Source of the DNA: Porticoccaceae bacterium
Lineage (GTDB): Bacteria; Pseudomonadota; Gammaproteobacteria; Pseudomonadales; Porticoccaceae
Direction: 5' to 3'
Assembly: GCA_029252555.1 (NCBI GenBank)
Contig: JAQXBF010000039.1
Coordinates: forward strand, 62,001-126,000
Length of the DNA: 64,000 bases
The notes beneath the pieces are model-generated. The model ran no database searches. It was not told the origin of the DNA and was given only the letters and a program-made list of their open reading frames with translations. The translations under genes and the position numbers were made by a program. This document shows positions 45,147-54,405 of the stretch, piece after piece; within the stretch, counting starts at the first letter, position 1; each line of letters opens with the position of its first letter.

Positions 45147-47558
45147 ATGACTTATTTTAAAAAAGCCTCGTTAATAGCGGTGGCGATTTCTGGCGTTGTG
45201 GCATCAGCACAACCAGCATTTGCACAGGGTGGAGAGTCTGCCGAATTAGAAGAAGTAGTAGTAATGGGCAGCAGAAGTAACAAGCCTCGTTCTGCCACTG
45301 ATTCAACAGTACCTGTTGATGTATTCTCTGAAGCTGAGTTATCGGCTTTTGGTAATACGGCAGATATCACTGATACATTGAAGGCATTGGTACCTTCTTA
45401 CACTGCCACACCTGCAACTGGCGATGGCAGTGCGTTTATTCGTCCTACTTCTCTGCGTGGTATGGCACCTGACCAAGCATTAGTTTTGGTGAACGGTAAG
45501 CGTCGTCACCGTTCAGCACTGGTGCAGTTCTTCGCTCCAGCAGCAGGTAACGGTGCCCATGGTGTTGATGTGGCTATGATTCCTGGCATTGCACTGAAAA
45601 ATATCGAAGTTCTGCGTGATGGTGCAGCGGCTCAGTACGGTTCTGATGCTATTGCTGGGGTAATGAACCTGCAACTGAAAGATGCCTCTGAAGGGGGTTC
45701 TATTCAGGTTCAGCACGGTGAGTTCTTTGAAGGTGAGCAGTCTACAAGAGTTGCTGCTAACGGCGGTTTTGCTCTGGGTGAAGACGGGTTCTTGAACCTT
45801 AGCTTCGAAAGCGTTGATAACGATGCACTTTCTCGCGGTATCCAGCGTCCTGTTGGTCAGGGCTTGATTGATGCCGGTGTACCCAATGTTGGTGCCGATT
45901 CTCCTTTTGGTGATGCACCTTTTGTGCAGAGTTGGGGCCGTCCGGAAACCAGTGGCGATCGTTTGTTCTTTAACGCTGGCGTAACGGATCCAAACAGCGG
46001 TGTTGAGTTATACGCTCATGGTGGCTACGCAGAGACTGATGGCCGTTACCGTTTCTTCTACCGTGCTGGCTATGACAGCGATTGTACGGCTGGACACAGC
46101 ACCATCAGTGCGCTTTGTCAAGATCCTAACTGGGTACAGGGCACTTTGCGTCAGGGTTACACGCCATACCTGGATGGTGCTCAGACTGATATCACTCTTG
46201 TTGGTGGTATGCGCGGTGAGATGGATTCTGGTATGACCTATGACATCAGCTTGGCTCGTGGTTCTAACGAACTGCGCTACATTCTGAACAACACCACAGC
46301 CCCGAATCAGGGTGTCGCCGCTGATGGTAGCTTCCAGCGTGACTTTAATCTGGGTGGCTATGATCAAGAAGAGGTTAACTTTAATGCCGACTTCAGCAAA
46401 GCTATTGGCTCTGATAAGAATCTTGGCTTTGGTGTTGAATGGCGTGAAGAAACTTTCACTACAGTGCCTGGTGAAGTTGCAGCAATCAACGGCAATACTA
46501 GTGGCATGAGCAGTGTTAAGCCAGCAGATGCCGGTGCATTCTCAAGAGACAATGTGGCTATTTATGCTGATCTAGAGCACGATATTAGCGATGACTTGCT
46601 AATGCAGTACGCGGTGCGTTACGAAGATTTTTCTGATTTCGGCAGCACAGCAAACGGTAAGGTAGCTGGTCGTTACACTGTTAGCGATAGCCTTACATTG
46701 CGTGGTTCTATGTCTACAGGCTTCCATGCACCTACTCCTGGTCAGGCTAATGTAAGTACTGTTATCACCACCTTTGATGGCACGACAGGCTTGCAGGTTG
46801 AAGAAGGTTTGGTACGTCCAACAAGTGCAGCGGCACTTGCGGTAGGTGGAGCTCCTCTGAAAGAGGAAGAGTCATTTAACATAAGCCTTGGTCTTACTAC
46901 TGAACTCAGTGATAACACTACGCTGACCTTTGATATGTATCAGGTTGCGGTTGATGATCGAATCTATCGTACTGGTGACATCCCCAATGGCACTGGTGGT
47001 TCGGTTTCTTTTTATACCAATGCATTGGACGTAGAGCATCAGGGCTTTGATTTGGTTCTGTCTTCTTCGTTCGAAGTTATGGCAGGTATTGAGACAACAG
47101 CTAGCTTGGCCTTTAACCACAACACAATCGAAGTGACTGGTCAGAAGACTATCAATGGCGTTAAGCCAGTGAGAGATTCACTGATTGAAGATATTGAGAA
47201 TAACTACCCAGAAAACCGTTGGGTGCTTAATACCATGACCAATATCAGCGATGATCTGAGCCTAATGGCCCGCCTGAATTTCTATGGCGAGCACTATGAT
47301 GAGCGTGGCACTATTGGTGCAGATTCGTCTCCATCGGCGCTCATTGATAGCATTGTCTACTTGGATATCGAACTGGGTTATGATGTCAACGACAACCTGC
47401 GAATCACTGCTGGTGGCTCTAATATCCTCGACGAGTACGTTGATGAGATTGGCGCACCCAATGCCAACCGTATGAGTGTGGGCCTGCAATACCCACGTCG
47501 TACCGCGGCAAACTACGAAGGTGGTTCTTGGTATTTGCGAGCTAACTACAGCTTCTAA
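45147..47558 (+). CDS. TonB-dependent outer-membrane receptor
   Basis: The 803-residue product has a signal peptide (MTYFKKASLIAVAISGVVAS...FA), a TonB-box-like ELEEVVVMGSRS, a plug domain (IEVLRDGAAAQYGSDAIAGVMN) and a beta barrel ending in NYSF. GGGG-AG precedes the ATG at 45147; the frame upstream from 45057 has no signal peptide. Such receptors import large substrates, iron complexes, peptides or glycans. Its neighbours (aminotransferase, BKACE, symporter, peptidase) suggest import of a nitrogen-containing compound. Confidence 0.92.
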   Translation: MTYFKKASLIAVAISGVVASAQPAFAQGGESAELEEVVVMGSRSNKPRSATDSTVPVDVFSEAELSAFGNTADITDTLKALVPSYTATPATGDGSAFIRPTSLRGMAPDQALVLVNGKRRHRSALVQFFAPAAGNGAHGVDVAMIPGIALKNIEVLRDGAAAQYGSDAIAGVMNLQLKDASEGGSIQVQHGEFFEGEQSTRVAANGGFALGEDGFLNLSFESVDNDALSRGIQRPVGQGLIDAGVPNVGADSPFGDAPFVQSWGRPETSGDRLFFNAGVTDPNSGVELYAHGGYAETDGRYRFFYRAGYDSDCTAGHSTISALCQDPNWVQGTLRQGYTPYLDGAQTDITLVGGMRGEMDSGMTYDISLARGSNELRYILNNTTAPNQGVAADGSFQRDFNLGGYDQEEVNFNADFSKAIGSDKNLGFGVEWREETFTTVPGEVAAINGNTSGMSSVKPADAGAFSRDNVAIYADLEHDISDDLLMQYAVRYEDFSDFGSTANGKVAGRYTVSDSLTLRGSMSTGFHAPTPGQANVSTVITTFDGTTGLQVEEGLVRPTSAAALAVGGAPLKEEESFNISLGLTTELSDNTTLTFDMYQVAVDDRIYRTGDIPNGTGGSVSFYTNALDVEHQGFDLVLSSSFEVMAGIETTASLAFNHNTIEVTGQKTINGVKPVRDSLIEDIENNYPENRWVLNTMTNISDDLSLMARLNFYGEHYDERGTIGADSSPSALIDSIVYLDIELGYDVNDNLRITAGGSNILDEYVDEIGAPNANRMSVGLQYPRRTAANYEGGSWYLRANYSF

Positions 47559-47622
47559 TTTTCAATAAGAAATAGCTGAGCAGGCTCATATAAGTTTCTC
47601 TTTATAGCGATAAGGTTAAATT

Positions 47623-48906
47623 ATGAGTCTGACTCAGCGAATAGTGACAGCAATGCTTTTGGGCCTGCTGATGGGGGCCCTTCTTAATTTTCTCTCCAGT
47701 GGAAATCTACTTTCGGCTGGGCTGCTAAGCTGGCTTGATCAATATCTGGTCAATGGCTTATTCGATACCGTCGGGCAAATCTTTGTTCGCTCATTAAAGC
47801 TTCTGGTAGTGCCTCTGGTCTTTGTCTCACTGATTTGCGGTGTCTCGGCTCTTGGCAATAACTCGCGCATGGGCGCTGTTGCCTCCAAGACTGTGGCCCT
47901 GTATATGACCACCACTGCGGTGGCTATTGCACTGGCGATTTTTGTCGCTGTGATTGTCCAGCCCGGAGTCGGTATTGACCTGGCTTTGGCAACCGAATTT
48001 GTCGCAAAAGAAGCACCGCCTCTTAAAACCACCATTATTAATATTTTCCCCAGCAACCCTATTCAGTCAATGGCAGAGGGAAGTATTCTTCAAGTTATCG
48101 TGTTCTCGCTGTTGATGGGCTTTGCTATATCCAAAAGTGGAGAGCAGGGTGAGCGGGTAGCGACTTTCTTCAATGATGTAAATGAAGTCATCATGAAGAT
48201 GGTCATGTTTTTGATGAACCTGGCCCCGTACGGCATTTTTTGCCTGCTGGCGAAACTGTTTGCTGGTGTGGGTATAGCAATGATTCTTAGTCTCGCCAAA
48301 TACTTCTTTACCGTTTTCTTTGTGCTGCTGGTGCACAGCTTTGGTGTCTACTCATTTATTTTAAAAAGCTTTACTGGACTCAGTGTGCGGACTTTTCTCA
48401 GCAAAATGCGCTCGGCACTGATGTTTGGTTTCAGTACCGCCTCCAGTGGTGCGACCCTGCCCGTAACCCTGCGCACGGTTGAGAAAAGACTGGGGGTCAA
48501 TAATAGTGTGGCTTCATTCACTGTGCCCCTGGGTGCGACTATCAATATGGATGGCACCGCGATTATGCAGGGTGTCGCCACGGTATTTATCGCTCAGGCC
48601 TACAATATTGGTTTGGGCTTGGATGGTTATCTAACTGTTGTTTTGACCGCGACACTTGCCTCTATCGGCACAGCTGCTGTGCCTGGCGTTGGCTTGGTTA
48701 TGCTGGTGATGGTGCTTAACCAAGTAGGGTTGCCGGTTGAAGGCATTGGCCTGATTATCGGCGTAGATCGCCTCTTGGATATGACCAGAACAGCCACCAA
48801 TATCACTGGCGATGCCATGGTGACAACCGTGGTAGCCAACAGCGAAGGCTTGCTCGATAGGGATATTTTTAATGACCCTGAAGCAGGTATTATTAGAGAG
48901 GTCTAG
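47623..48906 (+). CDS. Dicarboxylate/amino acid:cation symporter (DAACS family)
   Basis: This 427-residue inner-membrane transporter has about eight helices and two re-entrant loops with FSTASSGATLPVTLRTVEK and GATINMDGTAIMQGVATVFIAQ, the substrate and cation motif of GltP/DctA-type carriers. It imports an amino acid or dicarboxylate with sodium or protons. It sits between the TonB receptor and the dipeptidase, so it probably takes up a product of the same pathway. The exact substrate is not predictable. Confidence 0.92.
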   Translation: MSLTQRIVTAMLLGLLMGALLNFLSSGNLLSAGLLSWLDQYLVNGLFDTVGQIFVRSLKLLVVPLVFVSLICGVSALGNNSRMGAVASKTVALYMTTTAVAIALAIFVAVIVQPGVGIDLALATEFVAKEAPPLKTTIINIFPSNPIQSMAEGSILQVIVFSLLMGFAISKSGEQGERVATFFNDVNEVIMKMVMFLMNLAPYGIFCLLAKLFAGVGIAMILSLAKYFFTVFFVLLVHSFGVYSFILKSFTGLSVRTFLSKMRSALMFGFSTASSGATLPVTLRTVEKRLGVNNSVASFTVPLGATINMDGTAIMQGVATVFIAQAYNIGLGLDGYLTVVLTATLASIGTAAVPGVGLVMLVMVLNQVGLPVEGIGLIIGVDRLLDMTRTATNITGDAMVTTVVANSEGLLDRDIFNDPEAGIIREV

Positions 48907-48968
48907 GCTGAATATTGGTGCTATGCTTAGGTTTGATTTGAACCATAGTATTCAGGGTATAGCGCACG

Positions 48969-50345
48969 ATGAACCAGTTTCAACCAATCGACAGACAGCT
49001 CTCAAGGGCAAATCCGACTGCCTATGGCAATGAAATAGCATTGCTCTACCAGCGCCATATCGCTGAAAAAATGTCGCGCTTTCAAGGCATTCTGGAGGCC
49101 ACCGGTTATCAAGAGCTTTTGCTTGGGTCCGGTGAAACCAAAATGCAATTTCAAGATGATATGGCTTACTCGTTTAAAGCCAATCCTTACTTTCGTGAGT
49201 GGGTGCCTCTGGCTACCAGAGCGGGCTGTTACTTGCAGATTTCCGCTGGTGCCAGCAAGCCGCGATTATTTCTGCTAACCGTGGAAGATATCTGGCATAC
49301 GGCGCCAGAGAGCTTGCCCGCGGGGTTTGAACAGGCCTTTGAGATCATTGAATATGCCAGTATTGACGAGGTTAAGAAGTATCTCGACGGTGTGGGTGTG
49401 GCATTTATTAATGAAACCAATGAGCTTGAGGCTATAGCTGAAGACTGGAACCCCCCAGCTGTTATCCATCAAGTTGATTATCAACGCAGGGGTAAAACCC
49501 CCTACGAACAGGAGGCTATCCGTGAGGCTAATCGACGCGCTGCGCCGGCCCATCGAGCTGCCCAGCAAGCCTTTATGGAGGGGGCTTCTGAAGTGCAAAT
49601 TGCCGCGGCCTATCTTGCCGCTTGCGACTGCCGAGAGAGTGAAATGCCCTATGGGATTATCGCAGGGGTAAATGAGCATGCAGCGGTATTGCATCACCAT
49701 AATTTATTCAAGCAGCCCCAGACACCGCGCAGCTTTTTGATTGATGCAGGGGTGGAAGTCTATGGCTACGCCTCAGATATTACCCGTACCTATGCCTATG
49801 ACTCGGGCTGCGATTTTGCCGCCATGATCGAGTTGATGGATAAGAAACAGCTAGAGCTCTGTGCTGAGGGTGGTATTGGCAAAAGCCCAGTGGATATCCA
49901 TGTGCGTTCCCAGCACAAGATTGCCGAGATATTAATTGAATTTGATGTGCTAAAAATGTCACCAGAAGAAGCGGTTGCGAATGATATTGCGTCTTCTTTT
50001 TACCCCCATGGGTTAGGGCACCACCTTGGCTGTAATGTGCATGATAAAGGTGGTCAGCTCGCCAACCCTCAGGGTGATATTCTGCCGCCACCAGAAAAAT
50101 ATCCCAAGCTTCGTTCCGGCGCACCTATGGTAGCTAATCAAATTCATACGGTGGAGCCCGGGCTGTATTTTATCCCTGCCTATTTGGAGAAACTCAAAGC
50201 GGGCGAGCATGCCAATTCAATCAATTGGTCGCGGGTCGATGAGTTTGTGCCCTATGGCGGTATTCGCATTGAAGATAATATTGTTGTGCATGCCGATGGC
50301 TCATTGGAGAACCTGACTCGTGATGCCTTTGCGGGAAGCCCTTAA
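48969..50345 (+). CDS. pepQ: M24 metallopeptidase, Xaa-Pro dipeptidase (PepQ-like)
   Basis: The 458-residue product has the M24 pita-bread fold with metal ligands in FLIDAGVEVYGYASDITRTY (two Asp), HGLGHHLG (His), VEPGLYF (Glu) and GIRIEDNI (Glu). The N-terminal domain and length match PepQ, which cleaves dipeptides with C-terminal proline and can in some marine bacteria also hydrolyse organophosphates. It shares the stop/start (TAATG) with the short asparaginase-like gene downstream. Confidence 0.88.
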   Translation: MNQFQPIDRQLSRANPTAYGNEIALLYQRHIAEKMSRFQGILEATGYQELLLGSGETKMQFQDDMAYSFKANPYFREWVPLATRAGCYLQISAGASKPRLFLLTVEDIWHTAPESLPAGFEQAFEIIEYASIDEVKKYLDGVGVAFINETNELEAIAEDWNPPAVIHQVDYQRRGKTPYEQEAIREANRRAAPAHRAAQQAFMEGASEVQIAAAYLAACDCRESEMPYGIIAGVNEHAAVLHHHNLFKQPQTPRSFLIDAGVEVYGYASDITRTYAYDSGCDFAAMIELMDKKQLELCAEGGIGKSPVDIHVRSQHKIAEILIEFDVLKMSPEEAVANDIASSFYPHGLGHHLGCNVHDKGGQLANPQGDILPPPEKYPKLRSGAPMVANQIHTVEPGLYFIPAYLEKLKAGEHANSINWSRVDEFVPYGGIRIEDNIVVHADGSLENLTRDAFAGSP

Positions 50346-50830
50346 TGAAGCTGCAGATCATTACCACTGGAGGCACCATTGATAAGCTCTATTTTGATGC
50401 ACTCAGTGAATTTCAAATTGGCGAGCCAGTGGTAGATGACCTGCTTCAGAGAATGAATGTGGGTTTTGATTATTCTGTTCAGCCATTGCTGCGGCTGGAT
50501 AGTTTAGATATGACGGATGACCACCGCCGTCAGATTCAGCAGGCTGTAGAGTATGCTGAAGCGGATAAAATTCTGATTACCCACGGTACAGATGGCATGG
50601 TTGAGACTGCTAAATGGCTAGTGGATATCAAAGGCAAATGTATTTTTCTGACTGGTGCCTTGCAGCCTGCCGCATTCTCCTTCACTGATGCCGTATTTAA
50701 TATTGGCTGTGCGATTGGCGGCTTGCAGTCCAAGCCGCCCGGAGTTTATATCGCCATGAGTGGCCAGGTATTTGTCGCCGACCAGGTGGTTAAGAATCAC
50801 GCTGAAAGCCGGTTTGAAGCTGTAAATTAG
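50345..50830 (+). CDS. Short asparaginase-domain protein
   Basis: The 161-residue product matches only the N-terminal domain of type I/II asparaginases. Both catalytic threonine motifs are present, TTGGTID (about 7-13) and THGTDGM (about 79-85), but the C-terminal domain (another about 170 residues) is missing. Short asparaginase-domain proteins of this size are known as a family, so it may be functional rather than truncated. It overlaps the convergent acyl-CoA ligase by 4 nt. Confidence 0.82.
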   Translation: MKLQIITTGGTIDKLYFDALSEFQIGEPVVDDLLQRMNVGFDYSVQPLLRLDSLDMTDDHRRQIQQAVEYAEADKILITHGTDGMVETAKWLVDIKGKCIFLTGALQPAAFSFTDAVFNIGCAIGGLQSKPPGVYIAMSGQVFVADQVVKNHAESRFEAVN

Positions 50831-52500
50831 GGTTCTATATTTAGCGCTGCCAGTGCTTGCTGTTTTATCTGTAACTTATAAATTTTTTCTGACGCTGTTC
50901 TTGGCAATGCTGTATCGGAGACTTGAATATATCTGGGTATTTTAAACCTGGCGACTCTGGCGGCTAAAAACCCCCGCAACTCTGCGTCGTCGATATTTGC
51001 ACCATTGCAGTAAATAGTGCTTCCGACTTCTTCGCCTAGGCGTTGGTCCGGCACTGAGTAGACTGCAGCCTCACGTATTTGCGGGTGTTCTAGCAGAGCA
51101 GCTTCAACTTCACCGCAACCAATATTTTCGCCACCGCGAATAACCATATCTTTAATGCGGTCGACGATAAATAAATAGTCCTCCTCATCCAGATAGCCTA
51201 CATCGCCAGTTTTAAACCAACCATCAATGTGAGAGTTAGCGGTGGCGTCTGGGTTGTTCCAATAGCCGCGGAACATACTGGCACCGCGAATTTGGACTTC
51301 GCCGCGCTCTCCAGGAGCCAAAATATTGCCCTCTTCGTCGGCAATGCGAATATCCAATACTGCTGCTGGTTGCCCTGAACTGCCTGGACGTTCCAGATAG
51401 TTTTCGCCTGCTATAGTCGTGCCTATAGCATTGGTCTCAGTCATGCCCCAGCCTGTGTTGGGCATGGCGTTATCAAATACCGCATCAATACCTCGCACCT
51501 GCTCGGGCGAGCGGGCTGCGCCACCACCGCCCACCATCGCCAGGGATGACAGATCATGGCCTCCCTGCTGGGCGCGATAAACTAGGTCGGCAGTCATGGC
51601 AGAGGGCGCGGTAAATGAACTGACTCTCTCTCGTTCAATTAATTGGGCTGCCAGTTGAGGCTCCCATTTGCGCATGAGTACTAGCTTGGTCTGGGAGCGA
51701 AATGCCATCAGGAACATGGCGTGACATCCGGTTACATGAAACAGGGGTACTGCCAGTAAACCGGCAGGCTGAAAGGTAGGGGGCTGCGGCGTTTCACTGC
51801 TCATTAGAATCCAACTCATGATGGTCACTTCCCAGCTCAGCAGGGCACTCATTATCGCTAGATTGCTGGAGACCACGCCTTTAGGGCGCCCAGTGGAACC
51901 TGAGGTATACAAAATAATGGCATCATCCATGGGGGTAATATCTACCGCTGGCATCGTACTACCGGCAAACTTTTTCAGTAGTTGCTCCCAGTGGGGCAAG
52001 TCAGTACTCTGGTCTCCGCGGGTCAATAAACTCTCACAGCTAAGCTTCATTCCAGCCTGCAATATCAGATCAATACGCTCCTGGTCAGCAATCAACAGCT
52101 TGCAGCCACTATTTTGCAGGCCGTAGTCAATTTCCTCTGCCTGCCACAACGAATTCATAGCGACGGCAATGGCACCTACTGAGGTGATAGCCTCAAAGGC
52201 GATAATCCATTCAGGGTAATTGCGCATACAGATGGCCACGCGATCCCCTTTTTGTATATCGTAGTCTGAAACCAGTCCCTGCCCAATCGCACTGGCAATA
52301 CCCCAGATATCGTTGAAGCTATATCGTTCGTCCTCAAATACAACAAAGCTCTCATCGCTCAGGTTCTGTTGAAAGAGTTCACACAGACTGGCAGGGGCAT
52401 TCTTATATGTGCGGCAGTTAGCTCCGTAGACTTCAGTTTCCACTATTTCAAGAGGCTGGCCGGGGGCGGAGAGTGTGGCTAATACTTCGTTGCGATCCAT
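50827..52500 (-). CDS. AMP-forming acyl-CoA synthetase
   Basis: This 557-residue adenylate-forming enzyme has the phosphate motif IILYTSGSTGRPKG (about residues 190-203), GWGMTETNAIG, GWFKTGDVGYLDEEDYLF and VDRIKDMVIRGGENI. It activates a carboxylic acid as the CoA ester. The acid is unknown; the family includes fatty, aromatic and cholesterol-chain acids. It is the only gene in this transcript that clearly belongs to acyl metabolism and lies downstream of a ferredoxin/reductase pair separated by a terminator. Confidence 0.88.
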   Translation of the reverse strand: MDRNEVLATLSAPGQPLEIVETEVYGANCRTYKNAPASLCELFQQNLSDESFVVFEDERYSFNDIWGIASAIGQGLVSDYDIQKGDRVAICMRNYPEWIIAFEAITSVGAIAVAMNSLWQAEEIDYGLQNSGCKLLIADQERIDLILQAGMKLSCESLLTRGDQSTDLPHWEQLLKKFAGSTMPAVDITPMDDAIILYTSGSTGRPKGVVSSNLAIMSALLSWEVTIMSWILMSSETPQPPTFQPAGLLAVPLFHVTGCHAMFLMAFRSQTKLVLMRKWEPQLAAQLIERERVSSFTAPSAMTADLVYRAQQGGHDLSSLAMVGGGGAARSPEQVRGIDAVFDNAMPNTGWGMTETNAIGTTIAGENYLERPGSSGQPAAVLDIRIADEEGNILAPGERGEVQIRGASMFRGYWNNPDATANSHIDGWFKTGDVGYLDEEDYLFIVDRIKDMVIRGGENIGCGEVEAALLEHPQIREAAVYSVPDQRLGEEVGSTIYCNGANIDDAELRGFLAARVARFKIPRYIQVSDTALPRTASEKIYKLQIKQQALAALNIEP

Positions 52501-52615
52501 TGTTGTTTTTATCCTAGTCGAAATTTTATTATTTTTATCAGCCTACTATAGCCTGATTAGCAGGGGAGTTGTGTCATAGAGTTTACAGTCTTGCCAGTGC
52601 TTTTTATCGAGGCAT

Positions 52616-52642
52616 AAAAAAGGCCCCTTTGAGGCGCCTTTT
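52616..52642 (-). terminator. Rho-independent terminator after ferredoxin gene
   Basis: On the minus strand AAAAGG...CC TTTT arms with inner GGC/GCC pairs form a hairpin, followed by a T-run, 46 nt after the ferredoxin stop. Confidence 0.7.
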
Positions 52643-52687
52643 GTGGCTATTTAATAGCAAGCCATTTAATGAGAAGCAGCTTAACCC

Positions 52688-53008
52688 CTAGTACTGAGAC
52701 TCTGGTAGTCGAACAATCATGCCTTCCATCGCTGAGGTGACTTTAACCTGGCAGCTAAGACGGCTATTTTCCTCTCTGACATCAAGCATTTCCAATAACT
52801 CGGATTCATCTGCTGCGGCTATGCCCGCGGCCTCACTCCAAGCTGGGTCAATCATGCAGTGGCAGGTACAGCACACGCAGCATCCGCCACATTCTGCAAC
52901 AATGCCGTCAATCATATTATCCAGCGCGCCCTGCATCAGGCTAACACCCTCCGCTACATTGACGCTATATTCTTTGCCATCGAATTCGATATAGTTTATT
53001 AGGGGCAT
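52688..53008 (-). CDS. 2Fe-2S ferredoxin, adrenodoxin/putidaredoxin-like
   Basis: The 106-residue product has the adrenodoxin-type cluster motif Cys-x5-Cys-x2-Cys in ECGGCCVCCTCHC and a fourth Cys in SRLSCQVKV. The motif is unusually rich in extra cysteines. It begins 1 nt after the reductase stop, giving a two-component electron chain. Such pairs usually feed a cytochrome P450 or a Rieske oxygenase, but neither is present in the window. Confidence 0.9.
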   Translation of the reverse strand: MPLINYIEFDGKEYSVNVAEGVSLMQGALDNMIDGIVAECGGCCVCCTCHCMIDPAWSEAAGIAAADESELLEMLDVREENSRLSCQVKVTSAMEGMIVRLPESQY

Positions 53009-53009
53009 T

Positions 53010-54239
53010 CTAGGACTCCATTATTAATGTCTTTAGTTCAATTGTTTCGTCGGCAAGGCTTTGGCCTTCAGTGGAGGTACCCTGCAATATCAGCTTCTTT
53101 GCCAACATAAAATCTTTTGGTCGGTTGATGCAGTCAGCGGCCAGTATATTGTTATCTTTTAAATAAAACACAGTGAAACTGCGGCTAGCTTTATCTCCTC
53201 TAACCACAGCATCTGTATAGCCTTGGTTCATACCAGCAATCTGAAGTTTGACATCATACTGGTCAGACCAGAACCACGGTAGCTCAGCATATGGCTTTTT
53301 CAGGCCGCAGATGCTGGCAGCCGCCGCCTTTGCTTGCTCGATAGCATTGGGCACAGACTCCAGACGCAGAGTTGTTTGAAGAATCGTATTTGGGTGGTTG
53401 GTACAGTCGCCCGCGGAGACGATATCCGGGTGGCTTGTCTGGGCAAATTCATTGACCAGAATACCATTGTCTACATTGAGTCCTGCTTCCGAGGCCAACT
53501 CTGTATTAGGAATAACACCGATGCCGATAATCACCATATCAGCAGAAACTATATTGCCATCAGAGCACATAACTCCGCTCACTGAACCCTCGCCCTCAAT
53601 AGCAGAGGCTTGAGTATTGAGTTTAATGGCAACGCCCTGTTCCTGATGCAGGCGTAGATAAAACTCGGAGGTAGTTTCTGATGCGACTCTCTGAAGCAGG
53701 CGCGATTCTGTTTCCAATAGGGTGACAGAGAGACCCAGTTTGGTCAGTGACGCCGCGGTTTCTAAGCCTATATAGCCGCCACCAATAATCACGGCAGTTT
53801 TTGCAGAAGCGGCTGATTGCTGAATGCCTTTAACATCATCCATGGTGCGCAGATAATGGACACTCTCAAGGTCAGCACCTGGAATAGGTAATGGGCGAGC
53901 TCTGGCGCCGGTGCAAAGAGCGAGTTTGTTAAAGCTAATCGTTTCTCCATTATCAAGATTTAGCTGATGATTTTGTGTGTCTATCGAAGTCACGCGCACC
54001 CCAAGCTTAAAAGTCACATCAATCTTTTCATAAGCGCCAGCAGCTCGCAGAGCTAATTTATCTTCGCTTGAGTCGCCGGCTAAATAGGCTTTAGAGAGAG
54101 GTGGGCGCTGGTAGGGCATATGGGGTTCGTCACTGATGACAGTGATATTCCCTTCCCAGCCACATTGCCGCAAACTGATCACTAGTTGCACTGCGGCATG
54201 GCTGCCGCCGATAACGACAGTGGATTGATCGTTGGTCAT
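53010..54239 (-). CDS. FAD-dependent ferredoxin reductase
   Basis: This 409-residue flavoprotein has an N-terminal FAD motif VVIGGSHAAVQLVISL, a second dinucleotide motif AVIIGGGYIGLETAASL (NADH) and SAGDCTNHPN near residue 270. It matches the putidaredoxin/rubredoxin reductase group. Electrons pass from NAD(P)H through FAD to the adjacent ferredoxin. It is divergent from the Hsp70-like gene. Confidence 0.9.
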   Translation of the reverse strand: MTNDQSTVVIGGSHAAVQLVISLRQCGWEGNITVISDEPHMPYQRPPLSKAYLAGDSSEDKLALRAAGAYEKIDVTFKLGVRVTSIDTQNHQLNLDNGETISFNKLALCTGARARPLPIPGADLESVHYLRTMDDVKGIQQSAASAKTAVIIGGGYIGLETAASLTKLGLSVTLLETESRLLQRVASETTSEFYLRLHQEQGVAIKLNTQASAIEGEGSVSGVMCSDGNIVSADMVIIGIGVIPNTELASEAGLNVDNGILVNEFAQTSHPDIVSAGDCTNHPNTILQTTLRLESVPNAIEQAKAAAASICGLKKPYAELPWFWSDQYDVKLQIAGMNQGYTDAVVRGDKASRSFTVFYLKDNNILAADCINRPKDFMLAKKLILQGTSTEGQSLADETIELKTLIMES

Positions 54240-54405
54240 ACAAAATATCTCTGCTTTATGATTTGGCAGGCAGTGTAGTCGTAATCGCCTTTTAGGAAAA
54301 CGGCAACATTAAAAATAATCACCCCGCTAGCCCCTGACACAGTTTAAACCGATGAAAATAGTTTAGAATAGGGTTATCGTTCAAACGTTTTCTAGTGACC
54401 TTCCC

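Noticed and set aside
46008-46367. 119-aa minus-strand ORF inside the TonB receptor
   Set aside because: Low-complexity Ser/Thr/Ile composition; shadow of the receptor codons.
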